Assembly: GCA_947456855.1 (NCBI GenBank)
Contig: CANGTR010000005.1
Location: 1 to 64,000, forward strand
Origin: Sphingobacteriia bacterium
GTDB taxonomy: Bacteria; Bacteroidota; Bacteroidia; Chitinophagales; Chitinophagaceae
Length of the DNA: 64,000 bases
Reading direction: 5' to 3'
In this document: piece by piece, positions 34,927 through 42,972 of the stretch
How positions within the stretch are numbered: position 1 is the first letter of the stretch
How the letters are laid out: each line of letters starts with the position of its first letter
Notes under the pieces: model-generated
The model's database searches: none
What the model saw: only the letters and a program-made list of their open reading frames with translations
Told to the model about the DNA's origin: nothing
Program-made: the position numbers and the translations under genes

Positions 34927-35217
34927 ATGGAAATTACCCCCAAAATGATTGACCATTTAGCAGCTCTTTCAAGATTGGAATTTGATCTTGAAAAGAAAGA
35001 AAATATCCGAAATGATGTTGAGCGGATGGTGGGCTTTATCGAAAAATTACAAGAACTCAATACCGATGGTGTTGAACCTTTATTATTTATGAGCGATACC
35101 CAAAATGTATGGAGAGCCGATGAAGTTAAAGGGTCCATTAGCAGGAAAGATGCATTGAGCAATGCGCCTGTGAAAGATGAACATTTTTTTAAAGTTCCAA
35201 AAGTGATTAAAAAGTAA
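34927..35217 (+). CDS. gatC: Asp-tRNA(Asn)/Glu-tRNA(Gln) amidotransferase subunit C
   Basis: Small subunit (96 residues) of the GatCAB complex that converts misacylated Glu-tRNA(Gln) or Asp-tRNA(Asn) to the amide form; it acts as a belt holding GatA and GatB together. The family pattern is clear: [18 protein letters not shown] at the start, then [16 protein letters not shown], then [21 protein letters not shown] use ATG 34927, since the TTG-initiated extension to 34894 overlaps the promoter. gatA and gatB are not in the window, so the subunits are dispersed. It is followed after 10 bases by an ABC ATPase. Confidence 0.93.
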   Translation: MEITPKMIDHLAALSRLEFDLEKKENIRNDVERMVGFIEKLQELNTDGVEPLLFMSDTQNVWRADEVKGSISRKDALSNAPVKDEHFFKVPKVIKK

Positions 35218-35227
35218 AATAAATTAT

Positions 35228-35944
35228 ATGGGTTTGAATGATTCTGTTATTCATTTAGAAGGTATTGAAAAAAATTATTACATGGGTTCGCAAGCAATCC
35301 CAGTATTAAAGGGTATTTCATTGGATATATTCAGAAATGAATACGTTGCATTAATGGGCCCTTCTGGAAGTGGTAAGAGTACATTAATGAATATTTTAGG
35401 TTGCCTAGATTCACCAACTGGTGGCAGATACATATTAAATGGGAAAGATGTAAGTAAAATGCCGGATGATGATTTGGCTGAAGTAAGGAACACAGAAATT
35501 GGATTCGTTTTTCAACAATTTAACCTATTGCCTCGTCTTTCTGCTGCTGAAAATGTAGCGCTTCCTTTAATTTATGCTGGGGTACCTAAAAAAGAAAGAA
35601 TAGAGCGTTCTATGGAGGCTTTGAAAAAAGTAGGATTGGCAGACAGGTCTCATCATAAATCCAATGAATTAAGTGGTGGACAGATTCAAAGAGTAGCTAT
35701 TGCTAGGGCATTGGTAAATAATCCTTCTATACTATTGGCTGATGAACCTACTGGTAACCTCGACTCCAAAACATCAGTAGAAGTAATGCAGATTTTTGGA
35801 AAAATACAGGAAGCAGGAAATACGGTTATCTTGGTTACCCATGAAGAAGATATCGCATCCTATGCGCATCGGATTGTTCGATTAAGAGATGGGCTTATTG
35901 AATCGGATAAAACCAAGGAGCAATACATTATTCATCCAGTTTAG
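35228..35944 (+). CDS. MacB/LolD-type ABC transporter ATP-binding protein
   Basis: A 238-residue ATPase of the LolD/MacB group, which works with FtsX-fold permeases to extract lipoproteins or export peptides. Walker A is [18 protein letters not shown] (about 40-57), the signature [15 protein letters not shown], and Walker [14 protein letters not shown] followed by the group-typical GNLDSKT. No FtsX-type permease gene is adjacent, so its partner is elsewhere. It follows gatC closely. A second, related ATPase lies at 36567 on the other strand. Confidence 0.85.
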   Translation: MGLNDSVIHLEGIEKNYYMGSQAIPVLKGISLDIFRNEYVALMGPSGSGKSTLMNILGCLDSPTGGRYILNGKDVSKMPDDDLAEVRNTEIGFVFQQFNLLPRLSAAENVALPLIYAGVPKKERIERSMEALKKVGLADRSHHKSNELSGGQIQRVAIARALVNNPSILLADEPTGNLDSKTSVEVMQIFGKIQEAGNTVILVTHEEDIASYAHRIVRLRDGLIESDKTKEQYIIHPV

Positions 35945-35966
35945 CCATCTTTGAACAAATCTATTT

Positions 35967-35974
35967 TAGTTTTG
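35967..35974 (+). promoter_or_regulatory. -7 promoter element upstream of the cobalamin adenosyltransferase
   Basis: TAGTTTTG matches TAnnTTTG and lies 21 bases before the ATG at 35996. A TTTG at 35950-35953 is too close (13-base spacer) to be a standard -33 element. Confidence 0.35.
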
Positions 35975-35995
35975 TATTTAGATTAAAGCAATAAG

Positions 35996-36556
35996 ATGTC
36001 GCTAAAAATTTATACAAAAACAGGTGATTTAGGTAAAACCTCTCTCATTGGTGGAACCAAAGTGCCCAAGAGTCATATTCGTATTGATACTTACGGAACA
36101 GTAGATGAATTGAATTCCTGGATAGGGGTTATTGGTGATTATGCTACAGAAGCTCATTCTAAATTGATTCTAAAAGAAATTCAAGATCGTTTATTTACTG
36201 TTGGATCTTCTTTGGCATGTGATCCAGACAAAGAGCCTTTGATGAAAATTCCTGACTTGAAGGAATCGGATATTGGTTTATTGGAGAACGAGATTGATTT
36301 GATGAATGAAGTTTTAGCCCCAATGAAATTTTTTGTTTTGCCAGGCGGACATTTAGCAGTTTCCCAAACTCATATTGCCCGTTGTGTTTGCAGAAGAGCA
36401 GAAAGATGCTGTGTGAATATGCAAGAACAAGCAATTTTTGTAGACCCCTTGGTGATAAAATACTTAAATCGCTTGAGTGATTATTTATTTGTATTGTCTC
36501 GCTATTTTAGTCATCAATTAGAAGTGCCAGAAATACCTTGGAAGCCCCGTGTTTAA
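35996..36556 (+). CDS. ATP:cob(I)alamin adenosyltransferase, PduO type
   Basis: Transfers the adenosyl group from ATP to cob(I)alamin, making coenzyme B12, for example for methylmalonyl-CoA mutase. The PduO-type N-terminal signature KIYTKTGDLGKTSLIGG is at residues 4-20. The helical C-terminal block HIARCVCRRAERCCV (about 124-138) and LNRLSDYLFVLSRYF (about 158-172) complete the active site. Length 186 is standard for a single-domain enzyme. No other cobalamin genes are near. It converges on the LolD gene with 10 bases between stops. Confidence 0.93.
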   Translation: MSLKIYTKTGDLGKTSLIGGTKVPKSHIRIDTYGTVDELNSWIGVIGDYATEAHSKLILKEIQDRLFTVGSSLACDPDKEPLMKIPDLKESDIGLLENEIDLMNEVLAPMKFFVLPGGHLAVSQTHIARCVCRRAERCCVNMQEQAIFVDPLVIKYLNRLSDYLFVLSRYFSHQLEVPEIPWKPRV

Positions 36557-36566
36557 TGGTTTGAAT

Positions 36567-37223
36567 CTATTGATCTACCATTAATCCATCTTTCATATGC
36601 AGGGTTCGGCCACTTAAAGCAGCCAATTCTAGATTATGTGTTACAATTAAAAAAGAAGTGCCTGTTTGTTGATTTAAATCTACAAATACTTGATGCAAGT
36701 CTCGGGCATTGTTACTGTCTAGGTTTCCTGTTGGTTCGTCTGCAAATACAATCTTTGGTTGATTGATTAAAGCCCTTGCAACAGCAACACGTTGTTGTTC
36801 TCCACCTGATAGTTGATTTGGCTTGTGCAATATTCTATCTTTTAAACCAAGGCTAGTGAGTAATTCAATAGCGCGTTCTTTTACGAATGTTTTATTGTTA
36901 CCAGCAATCCAACCAGGAATAGAAACATTTTCTAAAGCATCAAATTCTGGTAACAAATGATGAAATTGAAAGATAAAACCAATGTTTTTATTTCTAAATG
37001 CCGCCAGCTTTTTTGGAGAAAGTGCTTGTATTGGCTGGTTGTCTAACAGAATTGTTCCAGCATCAGGTTGATCTAAACTACCCAAAATATGCAATAAAGT
37101 GCTTTTTCCTGCGCCAGAAGACCCTACAATACTAACCATCTCACCCGATTCAATGGTTATGTCAACGCCTTTTAACACTTCTAAGTCCCCAAATTTCCGC
37201 GTAATTTTTTCTGCTTTTAGCAT
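36567..37223 (-). CDS. lolD: LolD-like ABC transporter ATP-binding protein
   Basis: A 218-residue ATPase matching the lipoprotein-releasing LolD group. Walker A is GSSGAGKSTLLHILGSLD (about 33-50), the Q-loop IGFIFQFHHLLPEF, the signature LSGGEQQRVAVARAL and Walker [13 protein letters not shown]. The FQFHHLLPEF block is typical of LolD. In E. coli, LolD energises LolCE to release lipoproteins from the inner membrane. The permease partner is not in the window. A well-formed promoter lies upstream on the minus strand. Confidence 0.85.
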   Translation of the reverse strand: MLKAEKITRKFGDLEVLKGVDITIESGEMVSIVGSSGAGKSTLLHILGSLDQPDAGTILLDNQPIQALSPKKLAAFRNKNIGFIFQFHHLLPEFDALENVSIPGWIAGNNKTFVKERAIELLTSLGLKDRILHKPNQLSGGEQQRVAVARALINQPKIVFADEPTGNLDSNNARDLHQVFVDLNQQTGTSFLIVTHNLELAALSGRTLHMKDGLMVDQ

Positions 37224-37244
37224 TGAAAGCTCTGATTATAGCTA

Positions 37245-37278
37245 CAAACCTACAAAACCATGCTGCTAAAATGGCAAA
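37245..37278 (-). promoter_or_regulatory. Promoter of the LolD-like gene
   Basis: On the minus strand TTTG (37275-37278) and TAGGTTTG (37245-37252) are separated by 22 bases, an exact match to both Bacteroidota promoter elements, with the ATG about 22 bases further on. Confidence 0.55.
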
Positions 37279-37315
37279 TTTTAAACATTTCTTTACAGAA
37301 GGTGCTAAACTCGCA

Positions 37316-37346
37316 TTTGGTGGTATCATTTATACGGTTACATTTG
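37316..37346 (+). promoter_or_regulatory. Promoter of the DUF2795 gene
   Basis: TTTG (37316-37319), a 19-base spacer and TACATTTG (37339-37346) match the full Bacteroidota promoter consensus, with the ATG 20 bases downstream at 37366. It is among the best-formed promoters in the window. Confidence 0.65.
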
Positions 37347-37365
37347 CAAAAAATAATCGGAAACT

Positions 37366-37587
37366 ATGTTTTGGACTTTAGAATTAGCAAGTTACCTAGA
37401 AGAAGCTCCTTGGCCTGCTACCAAGGATGAGTTAATCGATTATTCCATTAGAAGTGGAGCTCCTTTGGAAGTAGTAGAAAACTTACAAGAATTAGAAGAC
37501 GAAGGAGAAGTGTATGAAAGCATTGAAGATATTTGGCCAGACTATCCTAGCCAAGAAGATTTCATGTTCAATGAAGACGAGTATTAA
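37366..37587 (+). CDS. DUF2795 family small acidic protein
   Basis: A 73-residue acidic protein (MFWTLELASYLEEAPWPATK at the start), with the DUF2795 core DELIDYSIRSGAPLEVVENL and an acidic C-terminus FMFNEDEY. The family is strongly conserved across Bacteroidota but has no known function. It has its own strong promoter and its own terminator, so it is a single-gene unit. High conservation with high predicted expression suggests a housekeeping role. Confidence 0.88.
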   Translation: MFWTLELASYLEEAPWPATKDELIDYSIRSGAPLEVVENLQELEDEGEVYESIEDIWPDYPSQEDFMFNEDEY

Positions 37588-37622
37588 TTGATCGATTAAA
37601 ATTTATTCGCAATAAGCAAAAT

Positions 37623-37658
37623 AAAAATGGCTAACTGTATTTTCAGTTAGCCATTTTT
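37623..37658. terminator. Bidirectional terminator between DUF2795 and SemiSWEET genes
   Basis: A perfect 15-bp stem (37623-37637 with 37644-37658) encloses a 6-base loop. The A and T runs at its ends provide a T tract in both directions, serving the two convergent genes. Confidence 0.9.
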
Positions 37659-37673
37659 AGATGAATCAATCAT

Positions 37674-37937
37674 CTATTTATTGGGCTTAAAACTAAGTTT
37701 GAAATAAAACAACAACAACGCCAATATCAATACGATTGTATTTGCAGCAATTATTGGTCTACTATCAATATTAAATGCGTAAATCAACCAAACAATGGTG
37801 CTGGTAATTACAATCAGTATCATCCAGATACTTAGATCACCTACACTCTTTGTTTTCCATGCTTGCCATACTTGTGGAATAAAAGTTATAGCACTTAAGA
37901 AAGCGCCAAAATAGCCTAAGAGTTCATTTAAATTCAT
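37674..37937 (-). CDS. SemiSWEET / PQ-loop sugar transporter
   Basis: An 87-residue protein with three membrane helices and a PQ-loop motif (ITFIPQVWQAWKTKSVGDLS, PQ at about 21-22), the SemiSWEET form that dimerises into a sugar facilitator. The second helix holds the conserved WMILIVITSTIVWLIYAF region. Substrate is not determinable, but glucose or sucrose is typical. It lies 16 bases after fabI on the same strand and may be read through from it, although function gives no reason for the link. Confidence 0.88.
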   Translation of the reverse strand: MNLNELLGYFGAFLSAITFIPQVWQAWKTKSVGDLSIWMILIVITSTIVWLIYAFNIDSRPIIAANTIVLILALLLFYFKLSFKPNK

Positions 37938-37953
37938 CGTCGTTTTTTTAAAA

Positions 37954-38775
37954 CTATTGATTTGCGATACCTAATTTTTCCATTACTTCATTGCTAACTC
38001 CAGTAGTAGAATAACCACCATCATGAAATAAATTCTGCATGGTAACCATTCTTGTTAAGTCGGAAAATAAAGTGATGCAATAATTGGCACAGTCTTCTGC
38101 AGTAGCATTTCCCAATGGAGCTACTGCATTGGCAAAATCATAAAAATCTCCAAATCCTTTGATACCAGTGCCTGCTGTGGTTTTTGTAGGAGACTGAGAA
38201 ACGGTATTGATTCTTACTTTCTTCTCTAATCCATAGTGGTATCCAAAACTTCTTGCTATCGATTCTAACATTGCTTTGATATCTGCCATATCGGTATAAA
38301 AAGGAAAAGTTCTTTGTGCAGCCATATAGGTTAGTGCTACAACACTTCCCCATTCATTAATAGCATCTAATTTTTTTGCAACTGCCAACATTTTATGAAA
38401 AGACATAGCAGACACGTCAATTCCTTTCATAAAATATTCATAATTGGATTCGGTGTAAGGAATTTTTTTACGAATATTTACACTCATTCCAATTGAATGT
38501 AAAACGAAATCGAGTTTACCTCCTAATATTTCTTGTGATTGCGTGAAAAGGTTAGTGAGTTCGTCAACATTGGTTGCGTCAGCAGGAATAATTTTAGACC
38601 CTGTTTTTTCGGCCAATTTATTTATTTCTCCCATACGCATAGCGATTGGGGCATTTGTTAATACAAATGTGGCTCCCTCCTCATGTGCTTTTTCTGCCAC
38701 TTTCCATGCAATTGAATTTTCATCCAATGCACCAGTAATGATACCTCTTTTGCCTTTTAATAAGTTGTACGCCAT
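37954..38775 (-). CDS. fabI: Enoyl-ACP reductase (NADH)
   Basis: Final reductive step of each fatty-acid elongation cycle, and the target of triclosan. The fold begins GKRGIITGALDENSIAWKVA (residues 8-27). The catalytic pair is Tyr160 and Lys167 in FYTDMADIKAML, the Y-x6-K pattern of FabI. The block SPTKTTAGTGIKGF follows. Length 273 is normal. It complements fabD and fabH elsewhere in the window. Upstream lies an inverted repeat overlapping the predicted promoter, so regulation by a fatty-acid-responsive repressor is plausible. Confidence 0.94.
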   Translation of the reverse strand: MAYNLLKGKRGIITGALDENSIAWKVAEKAHEEGATFVLTNAPIAMRMGEINKLAEKTGSKIIPADATNVDELTNLFTQSQEILGGKLDFVLHSIGMSVNIRKKIPYTESNYEYFMKGIDVSAMSFHKMLAVAKKLDAINEWGSVVALTYMAAQRTFPFYTDMADIKAMLESIARSFGYHYGLEKKVRINTVSQSPTKTTAGTGIKGFGDFYDFANAVAPLGNATAEDCANYCITLFSDLTRMVTMQNLFHDGGYSTTGVSNEVMEKLGIANQ

Positions 38776-38819
38776 ATAATCTGTTTAATCATTTTTAAAT
38801 AGAAATTGAATTATTCAAA

Positions 38820-38844
38820 TTGAAATTCGAATATACGAATTCAA
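38820..38844. promoter_or_regulatory. Inverted-repeat candidate operator over the fabI promoter
   Basis: TTGAAATTCG (38820-38829) and CGAATTCAA (38836-38844) form a near-perfect inverted repeat around ATATA. On the minus strand it covers the predicted -7 element TATATTCG (38828-38835). Additional TTGAA and TTCAA half-sites flank it. Confidence 0.4.
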
Positions 38845-38860
38845 GGTTGATAATTTCAAA
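38828..38860 (-). promoter_or_regulatory. Candidate fabI promoter
   Basis: On the minus strand TTTG (38857-38860), a 21-base spacer and TATATTCG (one mismatch from TAnnTTTG) lie about 50 bases before the fabI ATG. Confidence 0.4.
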
Positions 38861-38887
38861 TTCCAAGGTTAAATAAGGAGTCTGGAC

Positions 38888-40543
38888 TTAACCAAAAATC
38901 ATTTCTCTGGCATTTTCTAATGCAGCAGGCGTAGGTTTTTCGCCACTTAACATTTTCGCAATGGCATCAATTCGTTCTTCTTGCTCTAGCAATTTAATGG
39001 TTGTTTGCATTTGTTCTTTTTCCATTGCTTTGTAAACATAAAAATGCGCATCGGCTTTTCCCGCAATTTGCGGTTGATGGGTGATGCAAATGATTTGACG
39101 TTGATCGGCCATTTTTTTCATAATTAACCCAACTTGCTTTGCTGCTTCACCGGAAATACCCGTATCGATTTCATCAAAAATTAATGTAGGAAGATTAATG
39201 TATTCGGCAACCAACGATTTAATACTCAACATGAGCCTGCTCAATTCTCCACCACTTGCTACCTTTTTAATCGATTCAAATTTATTGGTATTATTTGCAT
39301 CAAATAAGATGGCTACATTTTCTAACCCAAATTCATACAAATTAGTAGGGGTTAATTTAACTTGAATACTGGCATTTGGCATACCAACTTGCTTTAATAA
39401 GCCATTTACTTTTTTCTCAAAATCAGGTATAATTTTACTTCTTGATGCGCTGATTTTTTTTGCTTGTAATTCAGCAAGAACCAATATTTCAGCTGCTTCT
39501 TTTTCTAAGCCAATAATGGAATCGTCTAAATGAAGCACTTGTTCCAATTTTTTGGCTAAATCATTTTTGATGGCGATTAATTCTGGAGTGGTTTTAACTC
39601 CATGTTTTTTAAGTAATTTGAATCCATCATTCAATCGCTGACTAATCCATTCAATTCTTTTCTCATCAAAGTGAATATGATTATTGATTTGGGCCAATTC
39701 ATCGGCAATATCCTGTAATTCTACCTGTGCCGATTTCAGTCTATTGCATAATGCTGGAATCGATTTATTGTATTCTTGGAAGGGAACCAACTGTTGATAC
39801 AATGATTTCAGCTGAACAACAATTGGTTGGTCAGCATCATTTAAAGCAGCATTAATGCTGTCTAAACTCGACTTAATGTTTTCGGCATTGCTCAACAATT
39901 TTAATTCTTCCTCCAAATCCTCTAATTCATTTTCACTTAAATTTAGTTGGTCTATTTCATCGAATAAAAATTGATGGTAATCTGCTTCTTTAACAAAATT
40001 ATTTTTTTCGGTTTTTAAATGAGCAAGTTCTTTGGTTATAGTTTGCCATTTAAAGAAACTTGCTTTAAAAATTTGAACAGGTTCTTCATTCCCTGCCAAT
40101 GCATCAATCACTTGTCTTTGAAAATCACTTTCTCCTAATTCCAACGTGTCGAACTGTTGGTGAAGGTCTACCAATAAACCTGCTAATTGTTTTAGTTGTA
40201 TTAAAGATGCTGGGCTATCATTGATAAAAGCCCTCGACTTTCCGTTGCTGCCTATTTCTCTTCTAAGAATCAATTCGTCTTCTGTATCTAAATCATTTTC
40301 TTTTAAAAAGGCAACTACCGCCGGTTTTTGATCGGTGCTAAAATAACCTTCAATAAAACATTTTTGTTGCTTATTTACAAGAACGCTACTATCTGCCCTT
40401 TCGCCAAGTATTAAGCTCAGCGCACCCATTAAAATACTTTTACCTGCACCTGTTTCACCGGTAATAATATTGAGCTTTCCCGAAAAATCAATATTGATTT
40501 CGTTAATAATTGCGTAGTTCTGAATGAGCAGTTTTCGAAGCAC
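38888..40543 (-). CDS. recN: DNA repair protein RecN (SMC-like ATPase)
   Basis: SMC-family ATPase acting early in double-strand break repair. The N-terminal Walker A is ITGETGAGKSILMGALSLIL (GETGAGKS at 29-36), and the C-terminal half has the ABC signature ASGGELSRLMLSIK followed by Walker B LPTLIFDEIDTGISG. About 300 residues of coiled coil lie between. Length 551 is standard. Translation starts at GTG (40543), which directly precedes the conserved LRKLLIQNYAII. It is divergent from nothing; the TPR gene upstream is on the same strand 98 bases away. Confidence 0.95.
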   Translation of the reverse strand: MLRKLLIQNYAIINEINIDFSGKLNIITGETGAGKSILMGALSLILGERADSSVLVNKQQKCFIEGYFSTDQKPAVVAFLKENDLDTEDELILRREIGSNGKSRAFINDSPASLIQLKQLAGLLVDLHQQFDTLELGESDFQRQVIDALAGNEEPVQIFKASFFKWQTITKELAHLKTEKNNFVKEADYHQFLFDEIDQLNLSENELEDLEEELKLLSNAENIKSSLDSINAALNDADQPIVVQLKSLYQQLVPFQEYNKSIPALCNRLKSAQVELQDIADELAQINNHIHFDEKRIEWISQRLNDGFKLLKKHGVKTTPELIAIKNDLAKKLEQVLHLDDSIIGLEKEAAEILVLAELQAKKISASRSKIIPDFEKKVNGLLKQVGMPNASIQVKLTPTNLYEFGLENVAILFDANNTNKFESIKKVASGGELSRLMLSIKSLVAEYINLPTLIFDEIDTGISGEAAKQVGLIMKKMADQRQIICITHQPQIAGKADAHFYVYKAMEKEQMQTTIKLLEQEERIDAIAKMLSGEKPTPAALENAREMIFG

Positions 40544-40641
40544 TTTATAAAACGATTTAGCGTATGTTAAGTTTAAACTATTTTAGAGCAAGTTAGTAAA
40601 GCTTGATTATATGATTAGCAGACTTTTTTCTAATCCTTTAA

Positions 40642-42129
40642 TTATTCACCTTTACATCTAGCAATACCTGCTTTTGCCTTTTGGTCGATTGAGTTTTTAT
40701 ATTCATGATCTTCCATATCAAGGCATTTTTGATAAAATGTTATGGCCAATTTAATTTGCCCTCTTTGTTCATAAATCTGGCCAATTTGCAAGGCTGATCT
40801 TGCAGCAAAATAGGCGCTTCTATTTTGGCCAATTTTGATGGCAACCCAATAGTTTTTGATGGCCTCATCGGATTTGCCCAGATCATCATAAATTCTAGCT
40901 GCCCGATAGGCAAATTCCAGTTTATCGTCTATTTTTTCAAAATCATTGGTTGATTTTCCTGCTAATAATTTAAATGCTTCCAAATGGTATCCGCCATCAT
41001 TCAATAAGCGGGCTTTTAGTAATAATGGGTTGGGCCAATAATTATTCTTGGCATCTTTGAAAGCTTGCTTATCTGCATCTGATTGAGCGCTGCCTTTTTT
41101 AAGTACCTGTTTTCTGGCTTCTTCGGCCGATTTTAAATTTCCTTGTAAATAATCAATCCAACTTATTTTTTGAAATACATCTTTAATGTAAAAATTGCCT
41201 TTGAAATTTTGCGTATACAATTCAAAATGATTTTTGGCTTCCTTGTATTCTAAGTGGTATAATTTTATAAAACCCAATTGATAATCCCAAACACTCATGG
41301 TAAGGTATTCATCCGATTTATTTCTATTAAGAATAATGGATTTTGATAACTCATTTTGTTTATTGCTTAAAGCCAAATTTGCAGCCATAAAAGCATGTAA
41401 ATGGTTATTGACTATGTCTAACTTTTTTTGCTGAACAAACGCTAAGGCATCTTCTTTTTTATTCTCAATTAAGTACAAGAGGTAAGGGTAAATAAATGCA
41501 GCTTGATTAAAGAAAAGCTTTGCCCATGGATCAGAGCTATTGCAAAACAGGTTCACTCTTTTCATGCCATTTGTAATAGATCCCTGCATACCCAAGATAT
41601 TTGCCAACCATTTGTAACCCTTTGGAACAGTCCCTATTAATGCTTCTAAAGAACCATACATGAGTTCGTTCGGTGAGAAGTTGGGAAATTTTTTCTTGTT
41701 TTCTTTTAACAACAAGTAGGCTTTCCTGAAATCCCAAGCTGCATCCCAAGTATGGCCAAACTTTACAGCAACCAAGGCTCTTTGTAATCTAATGGTTGCT
41801 AAGGCAAACAAATAAAAGGGAGATGAACGATTGCCTTCTTCTATGCTATTGAGCCTTTCTTGAAAAATAGGGAATAGTAAATCATAGTCTGTGGAACTTT
41901 CATTTAGGAATAAAAGATAAAAGTCTGCATGGCTCTCTAAAAAAAGGGGGATTAAGTTTTCTTGATTTAACTGTTTTGCTTTTAAAGCAAGTGTTTTGCC
42001 CGACTTGATTTTTAACTGTAGGATTTCTTGAAAAGATTGTACACATGTTGCATTGAAATCAAATACTTTCTGCCCCTGGGCACAAAAACTACAAAGTAGT
42101 AAAATAAGTAGAGAGAAAATTGGCTTCAT
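40642..42129 (-). CDS. Secreted TPR-repeat protein of unknown function
   Basis: A 495-residue protein with a signal peptide (MKPIFSLLILLLCSFCAQGQ), so it acts in the periplasm or envelope. I use ATG 42129; the longer frame adds a soluble stretch before the signal and is unlikely. The body is helical throughout, and the last 110 residues contain recognisable TPR-like pairs (ARIYDDLGKSDEAIKNYWVA and LQIGQIYEQRGQIKLAITFY). Such proteins are scaffolds; no enzyme motif is present. I do not recognise an orthologue by name. Confidence 0.75.
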   Translation of the reverse strand: MKPIFSLLILLLCSFCAQGQKVFDFNATCVQSFQEILQLKIKSGKTLALKAKQLNQENLIPLFLESHADFYLLFLNESSTDYDLLFPIFQERLNSIEEGNRSSPFYLFALATIRLQRALVAVKFGHTWDAAWDFRKAYLLLKENKKKFPNFSPNELMYGSLEALIGTVPKGYKWLANILGMQGSITNGMKRVNLFCNSSDPWAKLFFNQAAFIYPYLLYLIENKKEDALAFVQQKKLDIVNNHLHAFMAANLALSNKQNELSKSIILNRNKSDEYLTMSVWDYQLGFIKLYHLEYKEAKNHFELYTQNFKGNFYIKDVFQKISWIDYLQGNLKSAEEARKQVLKKGSAQSDADKQAFKDAKNNYWPNPLLLKARLLNDGGYHLEAFKLLAGKSTNDFEKIDDKLEFAYRAARIYDDLGKSDEAIKNYWVAIKIGQNRSAYFAARSALQIGQIYEQRGQIKLAITFYQKCLDMEDHEYKNSIDQKAKAGIARCKGE

Positions 42130-42141
42130 CAGGTACCGAAA

Positions 42142-42182
42142 ATAAGAAAGGGTATCCAAATTGAACACCCTTTTCTTATAGG
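42142..42182 (-). terminator. Terminator of the Nif3-like/zinc-ribbon operon
   Basis: On the minus strand, a stem of about 12 bp (ATAAGAAAAGGGT pairing with ACCCTTTCTTAT, one bulged base) with a loop of about 14 bases is followed by TTTTC, 15 bases after the stop at 42197. Confidence 0.7.
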
Positions 42183-42196
42183 TTATTTTTATACGT

Positions 42197-42952
42197 CTAT
42201 TTAGCTTCTACAGTATCGTTTAAATCGGAGTCTACCAGTATACGGCCGCAGTTTTCGCAAACAATGATTTTTTTATGCAAACGAATTTCACTCTGGCGTT
42301 GAGGCGGAATTGAGTTAAAACATCCCCCACATGCATCTCTTTCTACTGGAACTACAGCCAATCCGTTTCTGTAACTTTTACGAATACGGTCGTAGCTATA
42401 GATTAAACGCTCATCTATATGACTTCTTGCATCAACACTTACTTTGTTTAAAGCAGTTTCTTCTTTTTCGGTGTCAGCAATAATTTTTTCTAGTTCTCCT
42501 TTTTTATGAGTGAGTACGCCTTCTTTAACACTTACTTGCTTTTTTGCAATTTCCAAAGCTTTCACCTTTTCAGCCAACTCCTCATTTGCATCACGAATGT
42601 GTTTTTCCGCCAATTTCACTTCGAGTTGTTGCATTTCAACTTCTTTGTTAATTGCCTCGAACTCTCTATTGTTTTTAACGTTATCGCTTTGCTTTTCATA
42701 CTTTGCAATAAGGGCTTCACTGTCTTTGATGGTATTTTTCTTACCTTCTATAAACTCGGTGATACCATTGATTTCTTCTTCAATACGTGTTTGGCGATTG
42801 GTCAATCCTTGAATTTCGTCTTCTAAATCGCTTACTTCCATCGGAAGCTCGCCCTTGAGCACTTGAATTTCATCCAACTTGCTATCGATCTTTTGTAAAC
42901 GCAGTAGGTTTACCAATTTTTCTTCAACTGAGAAATCTTTTACAGATGCCAT
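42197..42952 (-). CDS. C4-type zinc-ribbon coiled-coil protein
   Basis: A 251-residue protein made of a long coiled coil (about residues 30-185, rich in Glu, Lys and Leu) and a C-terminal zinc ribbon with the pairs CGGC and CENC about 24 residues apart (family PF02591). Relatives have been linked to flagellar or general nucleic-acid functions, but the role is unsettled. It follows the Nif3-like gene by 20 bases on the same strand; this neighbourhood recurs across bacteria, suggesting a joint function. Confidence 0.88.
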   Translation of the reverse strand: MASVKDFSVEEKLVNLLRLQKIDSKLDEIQVLKGELPMEVSDLEDEIQGLTNRQTRIEEEINGITEFIEGKKNTIKDSEALIAKYEKQSDNVKNNREFEAINKEVEMQQLEVKLAEKHIRDANEELAEKVKALEIAKKQVSVKEGVLTHKKGELEKIIADTEKEETALNKVSVDARSHIDERLIYSYDRIRKSYRNGLAVVPVERDACGGCFNSIPPQRQSEIRLHKKIIVCENCGRILVDSDLNDTVEAK

Positions 42953-42972
42953 ATATAGTTTGTAGTTTGAGA

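Noticed and set aside
42506-42826. Two overlapping antisense frames over the zinc-ribbon coiled coil
   Set aside because: Both arise from the Glu/Lys-rich codons of the coiled coil and have a Phe/Ser/Leu-rich composition without any motif.
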